DNA of 64,000 nucleotides from JAYKGU01 sp035285585 (lineage in GTDB: Bacteria; Cyanobacteriota; Cyanobacteriia; CAKZMO01): contig JAYKGU010000213.1 of NCBI GenBank assembly GCA_035285585.1, forward strand, positions 1 to 64,000, read 5' to 3'. Positions 42,870-51,805 of this stretch are shown piece after piece. A program made the position numbers and the translations under genes. The notes below the pieces were generated by a model that ran no database searches, was not told the origin of the DNA, and saw only the letters and a program-made list of their open reading frames with translations. Every line of letters begins with the position of its first letter. Positions within the stretch are counted from its first letter, which is position 1.

Positions 42870-45587
42870 CTAAATCTGGTTGAGGCGATCGCGCAGAATA
42901 TCTGCCTGCTTCTCAGCTTCCGCCAGGGCGTCCCTGGCCCCCTGAACAACCTCGTCAGGGGCTTTGTTGACGAAACCGGGATTGTTGAGACGGCCCCGCA
43001 GGGAGGTCATTTCTCCCTCAACTTTTGCCAAGTCCTTCTCCAGCTTGGCCTTTAATGCCTGCACGTCTACCACGCCTGCCAGGGAAATCAGCACCTGCAC
43101 CGTGCCGACGACGCCAGCAAACATTTTCTGCGGGGGAGCCTGTTCGGTAATCTCCAGCTCGCTGAGCTTGGCCAAGTCTTCGAGGTAGGTGCGCCCCACC
43201 CCCAGAATTTGCCGCTCTTGAGCGCTCTCGCTTTGCAGAATCGCCTTGATTTGAGCACTGGGCTTCACCCCCGCTTCGGCCCGGAGGTTGCGCAGGGTGC
43301 GAATAGCGCCAATGAGCAGGTCAAACTGCTGCTCCAGGTCGGCGTCGATCAGGGACGAATCGGCCACCGGGTAGGGCTGGAGAGCCAGGTAGTGGTCGTC
43401 ATCCACCTGATTGAGGGTGTGCCAGATTTCCTCCGTAATGTGGGGCATGAACGGATGCAGGAGGGCGAGAATGCCATTGAGGACGTGGGCCAGGGTTTGC
43501 TGGGCCACCCGCCGGGCGGGAGATTCTTCCCAGAGGCGGGACTTCACTAGCTCGATGTACCAGTCGCAGAAGTCACCCCAGATGAAGTCGTAGAGGGTTT
43601 TTGCCGCTTCCCCCATGCCAAACTGGTCGAGGTCGTGGCACACCTGGTGGACGACCTGGTTGAAACGGGAGAGAATCCAGCGATCGCTCAGTTCCAATTT
43701 CTCCAGGTCGGGCTGCCCCAGTTGGGCCGGGGTTTGCCCCCCCAGGTTCATCATCACAAAGCGGGCGGCGTTCCAGAGCTTATTGGTAAAGTTCCGAGAT
43801 GCCTCCACCGAGGCAGACTCATCCGTCTCCCGGTTGTATTCCAGACGAATGTCCTGCCCGGCCCCGGCCACTTCCCGCACCAGGGTGTAGCGCAGGGCAT
43901 CGGTGCCATACTTGGCGATCAGCAGCAGCGGGTCGATGCCGTTGTTGGCCGATTTAGACATTTTTTTATTGTTCTCGTCCCGCACCAGGCCGTGGATGTA
44001 AACCGTCTGGAAGGGCATCTGGCCAGTGAATTCCCCGGCCATCATGGTCATGCGGGCCACCCAGAAGAAAATGATGTCAAACCCGGTCACCAGGGTCGTC
44101 GTGGGGTAGTAGGTGGCCAGGTCCCTGGTTTGCTCAGGCCAGCCCATGGTGGAGAAAGGCCACAGGCCGGATGAGAACCAGGTATCCAGTACATCGGGGT
44201 CGCGCACCAGCTCCACTGATTCGCCGAACTGCGATCGCGCCTCCTCCCACGCCTGCTCTTCAGACTTTGCCACGAAAAAGGGCGTTTCATCCGTAATGGT
44301 GCCGCCTGTCTCGTTGACCGCATACCAGGCGGGAATCTGGTGGCCCCACCAGAGCTGCCGGGAGATGCACCAGTCCTTTAAGCTCACTAGCCAGTCGCGA
44401 TAGACCTTGGTCCAGCGTTCAGGGACGAACACGGGTTGGTTCTGGTTGTCCAAAAAGTCAAGGGCGCGATCGGCCAGAGGGCGAATTTTCACGAACCACT
44501 GGGTAGAGAGCAGCGGCTCCACGGGCACCTTACCCCGCTCGCTGTAGGGCACCGCATGGCGATGATCCTCCACTTTGACCAGGTTGCCCTCTGCCTTGAG
44601 CCGCTCCACCAGGTTCTTGCGGGCCTCAAAGCGATCCTGTCCGGCAAAGTCACCAGCATTCTCGTTAAGGCTGCCGTCTTTGTTCATTACGTTGATAAAC
44701 GGCAGCTTGTGGCGCTGCCCCATCTCGAAGTCGTTGGGGTCGTGGGCAGGTGTCACCTTGACGCAGCCCGTGCCAAAGCTGGGATCGACATGGTCATCGG
44801 CAATGATGGGAATCTCCCGCTCCATAATGGGCAGCTTCAGGGTTTTGCCCACCAGCGCCTGGTAGCGATCGTCGTTGGGATTGACCGCCACCGCCGTGTC
44901 GCCCAGCATGGTTTCGGGGCGGGTGGTGGCCACTTCCACAAAGCCTGAACCATCCGTCAGAGGATAGCGGAGATGCCAGAGGTGGCCGTCTACTTCCCGG
45001 CTGTCTACCTCCAGATCGGACACCGCAGACTGGCTGGCGGGGCACCAGTTCACCAGGTATTGCCCCCGATAAATCAGACCATCGTTGTAGAGCCGCAGGA
45101 AAGCCTCCATCACCGCCGCCGACAGGCCCTCATCCAGGGTGAAGCGCTCCCGGCTCCAGTCCACCGAGACGCCCAGGCGGCGCAACTGGCCGACGATGGT
45201 GCCCCCCGATTCCTCCTTCCACTCCCAGGCCCGCTCCAGATAAGCCTCCCGGCCCACATCCAGGCGGGTTTTGCCCTGGGCACGCAGCTCCCGATCGAGA
45301 ATCGTGCTCACGGCGATACTGGCATGGTCGGTGCCCGGCAGCCACAGGGTGTTGCGTCCCGCCATGCGGTGGTAGCGCACCAGCACGTCGATCAGGGTGT
45401 TTTCGAAGGCGTGCCCCATGTGCAGGCTGCCGGTGACGTTGGGGGGCGGAATCACAACGCAATAGGGATCGCCCTCCTGGTCAGGGTCGGCTTTGAAAAT
45501 TTCGTTTTGCTCCCAGAGGGTCTGCCATTTCTGTTCGCTGGCAGAGGGGTCATACTGGCTGGGCAAGGTTGGCGGCGTTGCAGTCAT
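42870..45587 (-). CDS. valS: Valine--tRNA ligase
   Basis: A class I synthetase of 905 residues, start at the ATG at 45587 (MTATPPTLPSQYDP); a TTG five codons earlier is possible. PPPNVTGSLHMGHAFE holds the HIGH-type motif and KKMSKSANNGIDP the KMSKS loop; the editing (CP1) region contains WSRERFTLDEG to TTRPETMLGDTAVAVNP, and WWGHQIPAWY precedes the second half of the Rossmann fold. The C-terminal coiled-coil arm (LEKDLAKVEGEMTSLRGRLN) that holds tRNA is present. Complete; essential housekeeping gene. Confidence 0.97.
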   Translation of the reverse strand: MTATPPTLPSQYDPSASEQKWQTLWEQNEIFKADPDQEGDPYCVVIPPPNVTGSLHMGHAFENTLIDVLVRYHRMAGRNTLWLPGTDHASIAVSTILDRELRAQGKTRLDVGREAYLERAWEWKEESGGTIVGQLRRLGVSVDWSRERFTLDEGLSAAVMEAFLRLYNDGLIYRGQYLVNWCPASQSAVSDLEVDSREVDGHLWHLRYPLTDGSGFVEVATTRPETMLGDTAVAVNPNDDRYQALVGKTLKLPIMEREIPIIADDHVDPSFGTGCVKVTPAHDPNDFEMGQRHKLPFINVMNKDGSLNENAGDFAGQDRFEARKNLVERLKAEGNLVKVEDHRHAVPYSERGKVPVEPLLSTQWFVKIRPLADRALDFLDNQNQPVFVPERWTKVYRDWLVSLKDWCISRQLWWGHQIPAWYAVNETGGTITDETPFFVAKSEEQAWEEARSQFGESVELVRDPDVLDTWFSSGLWPFSTMGWPEQTRDLATYYPTTTLVTGFDIIFFWVARMTMMAGEFTGQMPFQTVYIHGLVRDENNKKMSKSANNGIDPLLLIAKYGTDALRYTLVREVAGAGQDIRLEYNRETDESASVEASRNFTNKLWNAARFVMMNLGGQTPAQLGQPDLEKLELSDRWILSRFNQVVHQVCHDLDQFGMGEAAKTLYDFIWGDFCDWYIELVKSRLWEESPARRVAQQTLAHVLNGILALLHPFMPHITEEIWHTLNQVDDDHYLALQPYPVADSSLIDADLEQQFDLLIGAIRTLRNLRAEAGVKPSAQIKAILQSESAQERQILGVGRTYLEDLAKLSELEITEQAPPQKMFAGVVGTVQVLISLAGVVDVQALKAKLEKDLAKVEGEMTSLRGRLNNPGFVNKAPDEVVQGARDALAEAEKQADILRDRLNQI

Positions 45588-45690
45588 GGGGCGCTTTGGC
45601 AAACAAACTTGTGAAGTCGCTTAAATACTACTTCATCTTTAGAGGCAATGTCTGTACCGCTCTCGAATTAGGAATGTCCGTGGGCGATCG

Positions 45691-46773
45691 CTAGCTATTT
45701 TCCACCAGCCCCAGGGCGATCGCCCCCAAAATCACCAAGCCAAACCCTAGCCGGTACCAGACGAACACCCAGGTGTTGTGGTTTTGCAGGTAGCGCAGCA
45801 GCCAGGCGATCGCCCCATAGGAAGACGCCGCCGAAGCAATCAGGCCAGCCACCAGGGGAACCACGCCGATATTACCAAACCCCGTTTCCAGCAATCCCTT
45901 CAACTCCACCAGACCTGCAATGGTAATGGCGGGGATGCCCAACAGAAAGGAGAATCGCGCCGCCGTGGCCCGCTCCAGCCCCATGAACAGGCCAGCGGTG
46001 AGGGTAGAGCCAGAGCGGGAAACGCCGGGGATCAGGGCCAGGGCCTGGGCGAACCCCATCCAGACGCCGTCGCGGGTGTCCAGCTTTTCCAGGGTGCGCT
46101 GGCGGCGGCCCACCTGTTCAGCCAGGGCCAGCAGCAGGGACATGGCGATGGAGGCAATGGCGATCGCCGCCATACTGCGCAGGGGCGAGTTGTCCAGATC
46201 GGGAATGAAGACCTTCATCATCAGCCCCAGGATGACGATGGGAATCGTCCCCAGAATGATGCCTAGCCCAATGCGAAAGTCCTGAGACTGGTAGTTGGAT
46301 TCGCGCACTGCCTGCACCATCCCCGTGACCACCTGGCGCAATTTGCTCCAGAAGTCCCCCTGAGACTGGTAGTTGGATTCGCGCACTGCCTGCACCGTCC
46401 TCATGACCACCTGGCGTATCGCCCGAAACATTCCCGTCACCACCTGGCGCAGGTCGCTCCAGAAATACCAGAGAATGGCGGCGATGCTGCCCAACTGGAT
46501 GATGGCGGTAAACGCCACCCCCGGATCGCCCCAGCCCAGGGCTACAGGCACCGCTTTGATGTGGGCGGTGCTGCTGATGGGCAGAAACTCCGTCAGCCCC
46601 TGTACGATGCCCAGCACGATGGACTGGAAAGTGTTGAGGGAGGTGGTGACGCTATCGGGGTCTACCTCTACCTCGGCGGCAGTCGTTGCCAACCAGGCCC
46701 AACTCTGACTCCAGCCCATGGAATAGCCAGACGCCATTAGCGTATCCAGTTTTACATCCAGAAAATTAACCAC
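45691..46773 (-). CDS. uppP: Undecaprenyl-diphosphatase with internal duplicated segment
   Basis: UppP/BacA recycles undecaprenyl pyrophosphate to the lipid carrier used for peptidoglycan. GLTEFLPISSTAH (about 59-71) and PGVSRSGSTLTAG are the two catalytic motifs. At 360 residues (GTG start at 46773) it is longer than the usual 270-320. The excess lies between the second and third helices, residues 105-166, where a 26-residue unit containing LRQVVTGM and QAVRESNYQSQ is duplicated, with a third, degenerate QVV motif. The unit is amphipathic and probably cytoplasmic. All motifs needed for activity remain. Start uncertain; ATG at 46737 is an option. Confidence 0.88.
   Translation of the reverse strand: MVNFLDVKLDTLMASGYSMGWSQSWAWLATTAAEVEVDPDSVTTSLNTFQSIVLGIVQGLTEFLPISSTAHIKAVPVALGWGDPGVAFTAIIQLGSIAAILWYFWSDLRQVVTGMFRAIRQVVMRTVQAVRESNYQSQGDFWSKLRQVVTGMVQAVRESNYQSQDFRIGLGIILGTIPIVILGLMMKVFIPDLDNSPLRSMAAIAIASIAMSLLLALAEQVGRRQRTLEKLDTRDGVWMGFAQALALIPGVSRSGSTLTAGLFMGLERATAARFSFLLGIPAITIAGLVELKGLLETGFGNIGVVPLVAGLIASAASSYGAIAWLLRYLQNHNTWVFVWYRLGFGLVILGAIALGLVENS
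46281..46396 (-). repeat. 78-bp in-frame duplication inside uppP
   Basis: Two identical 38-bp blocks (46281-46318 and 46359-46396) lie exactly 78 bp apart, and the sequence between them is partly repeated too (CACCTGGCG occurs three times up to about 46450). 78 bp is 26 codons, so the frame is kept. Confidence 0.92.
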
Positions 46774-46876
46774 AGCCCTCGCTCCGCTTAGTTAGCCATC
46801 GCCATTGCTGACCTAGCTTAATGGGCTAATTTTCGGTTCGGCAAGATGCGGGCGATCGCTTCAGTAAAGTTTCATA

Positions 46877-47698
46877 ATGAAAATCTGCGCTAGAATACCC
46901 CCCAGGGGGATAACTCCCTGCCGCCCGATATCGCTGGGCTGTGATAATGTAAAGAAAGTTGAACTTAGGTCTCATAATCCGTTGTCTTTTACCTCCCCCC
47001 CACCTGAGCACTACCCAGTCGCCATTACCAAGAAGCTTATCCTGGACAGCTTTAGCATCTCAGTTCCCCAGACTGGGCTGTTTTTTGCTGCTGCGGCTTT
47101 TCTAGTTTCCGTTCCCGTCTTTTTTCAGGCTCCCCTTGTTCGTGCCCTGCCGTGGATCAGCCTGGACGGTACCCTGGTGTGGTTGGGGGTAGCCCTGCTG
47201 CTGCTGTCGCGACCCGCCACCGCCCGTTGGGGCGATCTTCTCATCGGGTTTACCTGGACCTGGCTGGCTGGCTCGATTTACTGGGGGTGGCTGCGGTGGG
47301 AGCCGCTGCTGCATCTGCCCGTGGAGGCCATCGGGCTGCCAATCGTCATCTGGTGCTTGATGCGGGGGTATGGCAAAATTGGTGCCTGGTTCTACCTGGG
47401 ATCGCTGTTTGGCACAGCCGTAACTGATTTATATTGCTACGTCGTGCGTCTGATTCCCTACTGGCGACAGGTTATGCAGGTTGACCTGTCAGAAGCGGGC
47501 ATCATTTTGAAGGCTGCTCTGGCGGAAATCTGGTCCCTGTGGGGCGTTGCCTGTGCCGGTCTTTTGGTGCTTCTGCTTCTTTGGGTTGGTTCTTTGCCCC
47601 TGCGATCGCAACATGTTCACCACTGGGCATTTTCTGGCGCTGTTTTGAGTGCAATTTTAGTCGATGGGCTATTTATTATCGCTGCAGCTATCGCCTGA
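46877..47698 (+). CDS. DUF3120 family membrane protein
   Basis: Cyanobacterial DUF3120 protein with six or so hydrophobic helices: VPQTGLFFAAAAFLVSVPVF, FQAPLVRALPW, LIGFTWTWLAGSIYWGWLRW, LPVEAIGLPIVIWCLMRG, GSLFGTAVTDLYCYVVRLIPYW. The family is restricted to phototrophs and has no assigned role. The start is doubtful: the ATG at 46877 is not followed by family-like sequence for about 40 residues, and an extended -10-like TGTGATAAT (46940-46948) sits inside it, so the TTG at 46982 may be the real start. Divergent from uppP. Confidence 0.82.
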   Translation: MKICARIPPRGITPCRPISLGCDNVKKVELRSHNPLSFTSPPPEHYPVAITKKLILDSFSISVPQTGLFFAAAAFLVSVPVFFQAPLVRALPWISLDGTLVWLGVALLLLSRPATARWGDLLIGFTWTWLAGSIYWGWLRWEPLLHLPVEAIGLPIVIWCLMRGYGKIGAWFYLGSLFGTAVTDLYCYVVRLIPYWRQVMQVDLSEAGIILKAALAEIWSLWGVACAGLLVLLLLWVGSLPLRSQHVHHWAFSGAVLSAILVDGLFIIAAAIA

Positions 47699-47951
47699 GT
47701 GCGACTATCGCCTGAGGAAGATATGATTGACATAGCTTCATCAGTCAAATCTAGCTAGAATCTTAGCGTCCTCTCCGGATTGATGAGTGCTGTGCCGCTC
47801 TAATATACTGAGTTGGTTTATTTGTGGGTCTAGAAATTCCTGGGGCATACACCCCCGGAAATCTACCGTGAGATTATTAAGCCAGTCAGGATGCATCATG
47901 GTTTGGATAGGGACGTGCGGAAGATAGGGATGTCAGCGGTTTCTTAGGCCT

Positions 47952-48968
47952 GTGGAGAATTTACGGTCTGTTCCCCACTTGATATTGCATACCGAGTCAG
48001 GGAGACGCTACATCTCGCTGGCTGGCAGCAATTGTTGGACAATTGGGCGCGGTGACGATAACAACTTTGTACTGCCCGATCGCTGGATTTCTCGCAACCA
48101 CGCCATGCTTCAGCGCATGGAGACGGGCGAGTTTTACCTCATCGACTTGGGCAGTCGCAATGGTTCCTTCGTAGACGAGCGGCGGGTGACGGTGCCCGTA
48201 ACGCTGCAAAATGGCGATCGCCTCACCTTCGGCCAAACCGAGCTAGAGTTTTACTGCCCTGAGCCAGAATATCGCCCAGAGGTATCGAGCAATAACGGCG
48301 ATGGCGACTCCCAGGATTTTACGGCCACCGCCATGCTGCATGTGCGCCGCTTCATTTCCGTGCTGGTGGTGGATATCCGCAATTTCACGGGCATGACCCG
48401 CCAGCTCGATGAGAAAATTCTGTCAGAAACCATCGGCACCTGGTTCCGCTGTGCGGGCGACATTATCCGCGACTACGGCAGTTGGGTCGACAAATACATC
48501 GGTGACGCCATCATGGCCGTGTGGATTCACGGAGCCGAAACCGTGAGTCAAGAGGAAATGATGGAAATTGCCCAGGCGCTCAGCGCCCTCCATAAAATGA
48601 CCAGCCAGCTCCACGAGCAATATCCCCTACCGGCTCCGGTGCGGGTGGGGGCGGGGGTAAATACGGGCTACGCCATGGTGGGCAACACGGGCACGGGCGA
48701 TCGCCCCGACTACACGGCCCTGGGCGACACGGTGAACGCCGCGTTTCGGCTAGAGTCCTCCACCAAGCAAATTGGTATGGACATCGCCTTTGGGGAAACT
48801 GCTTACCAATACCTGGTGGGCAACCCGCCCGTACACCCCCAGGCGACGGTGCTGTTCACCCCCCACACGGTTCACCTCAAGGGCTACGACGTGCCCACCA
48901 AAACCTTCGCAGGCACCTTTGCCGATTTAGATACCTTTATCGCCCTGGTGCAGAAGCAAAAATCCTAG
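47952..48968 (+). CDS. FHA-domain adenylate/guanylate cyclase
   Basis: A 338-residue class III cyclase. Residues 1-100 form an FHA phosphothreonine-binding domain (IGRGDDNNFVLPDRWISRNHA, SRNGSFVDERRV, in parts). The catalytic domain starts near residue 133: VLVVDIRNFTGMTR and YIGDAIMAVW hold the two metal-binding Asp, and DYTALGDTVNAAFRLES the later contact loop. It is soluble, with no membrane segment, so it likely responds to protein phosphorylation. The start is GTG at 47952. cAMP is the likely product; two cyclic-nucleotide-binding proteins are coded 7-10 kb downstream. Confidence 0.9.
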   Translation: MENLRSVPHLILHTESGRRYISLAGSNCWTIGRGDDNNFVLPDRWISRNHAMLQRMETGEFYLIDLGSRNGSFVDERRVTVPVTLQNGDRLTFGQTELEFYCPEPEYRPEVSSNNGDGDSQDFTATAMLHVRRFISVLVVDIRNFTGMTRQLDEKILSETIGTWFRCAGDIIRDYGSWVDKYIGDAIMAVWIHGAETVSQEEMMEIAQALSALHKMTSQLHEQYPLPAPVRVGAGVNTGYAMVGNTGTGDRPDYTALGDTVNAAFRLESSTKQIGMDIAFGETAYQYLVGNPPVHPQATVLFTPHTVHLKGYDVPTKTFAGTFADLDTFIALVQKQKS

Positions 48969-48975
48969 CCCCAAG

Positions 48976-49003
48976 TCCAAAATCCAAAATCTAAAATCCA
49001 AAA
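48976..49003. repeat. TCYAAAA heptad array, four units
   Basis: TCCAAAA, TCCAAAA, TCTAAAA, TCCAAAA directly after the cyclase stop. The same unit recurs at 51767-51801. A known kind of cyanobacterial STRR. Confidence 0.9.
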
Positions 49004-49117
49004 CTCAAAGATTCTCCGTTCAGTTTCCCCAATCAGCGCTATTCTAAACAATCAGAGCGAACCAATCGGGGGCATACAGCGTCATTGGATTTTGCCTCGG
49101 AGAGTGGGTAAATAGTC

Positions 49118-50827
49118 ATGGGAGAATCACAGCTTGGTGCAAAACGCTGGCTGGCCAGGGGGCGGTGCCGGTTTGCTGGCATTGCGGTTAGCCTGCCGCT
49201 GATGGTTGGAGGTGGTGCAGTTGGGGCGATCGCCCCCCTGTTCACCATTGCATCCCCGGCCTTTGCTGCCCAGCTTATCAACTGGTCTTTTGACCCCAGT
49301 ACCCAGGAACTGCGCGTCCAGGTGCCAGGGGGGACTTCGCCCAATTATTTCATTCTGGCCCAGCCGCCGCGCATTGTGCTGGATCTGCCCAACACCCAGG
49401 TGGGTAACGTACCCGAGGTGCAAACCTATGCGGGAGCGGTGCGCCAGATTCGGGTGGGCCAGTTTCAGCCAGGGCTGACCCGCATTGTGATTGAACTCGA
49501 CCCAGACGTGGTGTTTGCCGCCGAACAGGTGCAGCTCCAGCCCGCCGCCAATGCTCCCCAGGGAGAACAGTGGGTGCTACGTCCGCTATTGGTTGGCTCG
49601 TCGGCCAGTCCCTCACCTCCGACTGCCTCCCGACCGCCCGCGCCCCCGCCGCCTCCCCCTCCCACTGCCACAGTGCAGCCGCCCGATGAACCAGCGGCAG
49701 CCCCAGACGAGGAAGCGGACGAGCCATCTGACGAACCTCCGATCGCCAGCGCCCCCCCGGCTCCCTCCGAACTACCCGATTCAGAACCGGCGGCAGATCC
49801 GGAAGCGGCGGCGGATTTGCCCCCGCTAGAGCCAGGGGCATTAGAAATCCCCATTGACATTCCCCCGTCTTTACCCGACGTAGAAACTGCCAGGGAAGAT
49901 CCGGCTGAGGCAGAACCGCCCGCTGCTGATCCGTCTGCGCCCGTGGTAGCCGCCGCCGATGGGTCGGGGGCAGAACCCGCTGCTGGGGAAGCACCGCAAC
50001 CCGCGCCCGCAGAGCTGGACTTGAATGACGAAGATGAGCCTCAAGCCACCGCATCCATAGAACTGGAGCCAGACGAGGTGGAGCCAGGTGAAGAGGAAGC
50101 TGGCGATCGCCCCCCTGAACCCACCGTTTCCCGTCCTCCTGCCGCCCCTCCTCCGGTCAATCCCCCGGTCGCTCGGCCTGAGACGACTGCTGTTGCCCCT
50201 TCCCCTCCGTCCACTCCACCTGCGCCGCCGCCCCGTCCTGAACCGCTCCCACCCCCCGCCGAGCCTGAGGTTGAAGTGGACGAGGAAACCTTATCCCTGC
50301 TGCCGCCCGCCACGCTGCCAGGGGATCGTTCCGTCCGGGTGGAAGTGCCTTCGTTGGAAACGGCGATCGCCGCCAGCGTGGCCTCCACCTCCCAAATTGC
50401 CGTTCAGGTGCCCGTGATTGAGTTTGGCCAGCCCCTGGTTGGGTTGGCATCGCCCCCGACCGTTGTCCCCACCCCGGATATTGTGGTGGCGTCGCGCCGC
50501 AATGCCCTGATTCCAGAAGGTACCGTGCTGAGCCTGCGCTACCCCCGTGAGGAAGCTTTGCGCCTCAATACCGGCAGTTCCCGCCAGGATGTGTTAGTGC
50601 TCATCCGTACGGTGCGCGATCGCGACGGCGAAATCATTGCTCCAGCAGGCACCCAGGTGATCGGGCGCTTTGAGGCGACGGCGGAGGGGGTGCGGTTTAT
50701 CAGTCAGGCCCTGGCCCTGGCCGAACGCAATGTACCCATGGTGGGGCAGTCGGTGGAGGGGGTGGCCATTGTGCAGCCCAACCAGCAAATTGACCTGCGG
50801 CTGACGGAATCGGTGCGATCGCCCTAA
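49118..50827 (+). CDS. AMIN-domain envelope protein
   Basis: A 569-residue exported protein. A long basic signal region (to about residue 45, AFAAQ) is followed by an AMIN domain (INWSFDPSTQELRVQVPGG to VVFAAEQVQLQ, about 46-140), which in amidases binds peptidoglycan. Residues 165-420 are a Pro/Ala/Glu-rich linker with no stable fold. The C-terminal 130 residues are a beta-rich domain (LIPEGTVLSLRYPREEALRL, PAGTQVIGRFEATAEGVRF). No amidase domain is present. A structural or scaffolding role at the cell wall is likely. Its stop overlaps the next convergent stop by 4 bp. Confidence 0.85.
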   Translation: MGESQLGAKRWLARGRCRFAGIAVSLPLMVGGGAVGAIAPLFTIASPAFAAQLINWSFDPSTQELRVQVPGGTSPNYFILAQPPRIVLDLPNTQVGNVPEVQTYAGAVRQIRVGQFQPGLTRIVIELDPDVVFAAEQVQLQPAANAPQGEQWVLRPLLVGSSASPSPPTASRPPAPPPPPPPTATVQPPDEPAAAPDEEADEPSDEPPIASAPPAPSELPDSEPAADPEAAADLPPLEPGALEIPIDIPPSLPDVETAREDPAEAEPPAADPSAPVVAAADGSGAEPAAGEAPQPAPAELDLNDEDEPQATASIELEPDEVEPGEEEAGDRPPEPTVSRPPAAPPPVNPPVARPETTAVAPSPPSTPPAPPPRPEPLPPPAEPEVEVDEETLSLLPPATLPGDRSVRVEVPSLETAIAASVASTSQIAVQVPVIEFGQPLVGLASPPTVVPTPDIVVASRRNALIPEGTVLSLRYPREEALRLNTGSSRQDVLVLIRTVRDRDGEIIAPAGTQVIGRFEATAEGVRFISQALALAERNVPMVGQSVEGVAIVQPNQQIDLRLTESVRSP

Positions 50828-51609
50828 GCTCCCATCCCCGAATATTGCTTCAGCCCCCGCCGCCACAGCCAGCGATTCAGCCCAAAGAAAATTGCCAGCC
50901 ACACCAGCATGGTGATCAGTCCTCGGGGGACGTCCGTCGGCAGGCCCACCAGCAAACTGGCGGGAAAGTGAATCAGATAGGGAAAGGGCAGCCACACCAC
51001 CACGGCCTGCACCGCTGGGGGGAAAATTTCCAGGGGCGCAATCATCCCCGACAGAAACAGGTAGAGCAGGAACCAGAAGTCTTCGATGGCGCTGGCCCGC
51101 TCTGTCCAAAAGGCAAAGAGGGCGAAGGTGTACTGCAAGGTGAAGCGCAGGGCAAACGCCAGGGAAACCACCACCAGGGTCAGCAGCAGGTTGGGCAGGG
51201 ACGGCAACCAGGCAACTTCGGGATAGAGGAGAAAAAAGCCCCCCAGGATGATGAACACAAAGGGCAACCGGGCAAATCGCTCGGCAAAGTGGGAGGCGAA
51301 GTGGTGCCAGCCCGGATCGAGGGGCTGGAGCAGTTTGGGAGAGAGCTTACCTTCCACCACCTGCCGCTCAAACTCCCAGATCACCCAGATGACGTTGAAC
51401 TGCCGCACCAGGAAGACAGCAATAAAGTAGCGAATGAACTCCATGGGCGACAGGGCAAACTGCCCCGTGGCGGCGGCCTGGGACCAGACCCCCATGAGAA
51501 TCAGGGGCAGGCTACCCGACAGCACCCAGAACAGCAGCTCAGCCCGATACTCCACCATGTAGGCGTAGTAGACCGAGAGGAGGGTGCGGGCAATACGGAG
51601 AGAGCGCAT
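50824..51609 (-). CDS. ABC-2 type exporter permease
   Basis: A 261-residue protein with six hydrophobic helices of the ABC2_membrane_6 kind (YRAELLFWVLSGSLPLILMG, FVIWEFERQVVEGKLSPKLL-like coupling helix, LFLSGMIAPLEIFPPAVQAV). It pairs with the ATPase gene upstream (51806-52801, same strand). The start codon at 51609 abuts a pyrimidine run on the coding strand created by the heptad array, so no Shine-Dalgarno sequence exists. Substrate unknown; relatives export drugs or envelope lipids. Confidence 0.85.
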   Translation of the reverse strand: MRSLRIARTLLSVYYAYMVEYRAELLFWVLSGSLPLILMGVWSQAAATGQFALSPMEFIRYFIAVFLVRQFNVIWVIWEFERQVVEGKLSPKLLQPLDPGWHHFASHFAERFARLPFVFIILGGFFLLYPEVAWLPSLPNLLLTLVVVSLAFALRFTLQYTFALFAFWTERASAIEDFWFLLYLFLSGMIAPLEIFPPAVQAVVVWLPFPYLIHFPASLLVGLPTDVPRGLITMLVWLAIFFGLNRWLWRRGLKQYSGMGA

Positions 51610-51610
51610 A

Positions 51611-51694
51611 GGGAGGAGGGAAGAGGGAGGAGGGAGGAGGGAGGAGGGAGGAGGGAGGAGGGAGGAGGGAGGAGGGAGGAGGGAGGAGGGAAGA
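51611..51694. repeat. GGGAGGA heptad array, 12 units
   Basis: Twelve consecutive heptads (ten GGGAGGA, two GGGAAGA) ending one base from the start codon of the ABC permease gene. On that gene's coding strand it is a TCCTCCC run. Confidence 0.95.
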
Positions 51695-51705
51695 ATGAAG
51701 AACGA

Positions 51706-51740
51706 GGAGGCAGGAGGCAGGAGGCAGGAGGCAGGAGGCA
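51706..51740. repeat. GGAGGCA heptad array, five units
   Basis: Five exact copies plus a partial one. The unit is a rotation of CAGGAGG, one base from the CAGGAGY unit at 12754-12844. Confidence 0.95.
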
Positions 51741-51766
51741 GGAGGAAACTTGGGGAGTTCTCCCAA

Positions 51767-51801
51767 TCTAAAATCCAAAATCCAAAATCTAAAATCTAAA
51801 A
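51767..51801. repeat. TCYAAAA heptad array, five units
   Basis: Three TCTAAAA and two TCCAAAA units just beyond the ABC ATPase stop; same unit as 48976-49003. Confidence 0.9.
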
Positions 51802-51805
51802 TCCC

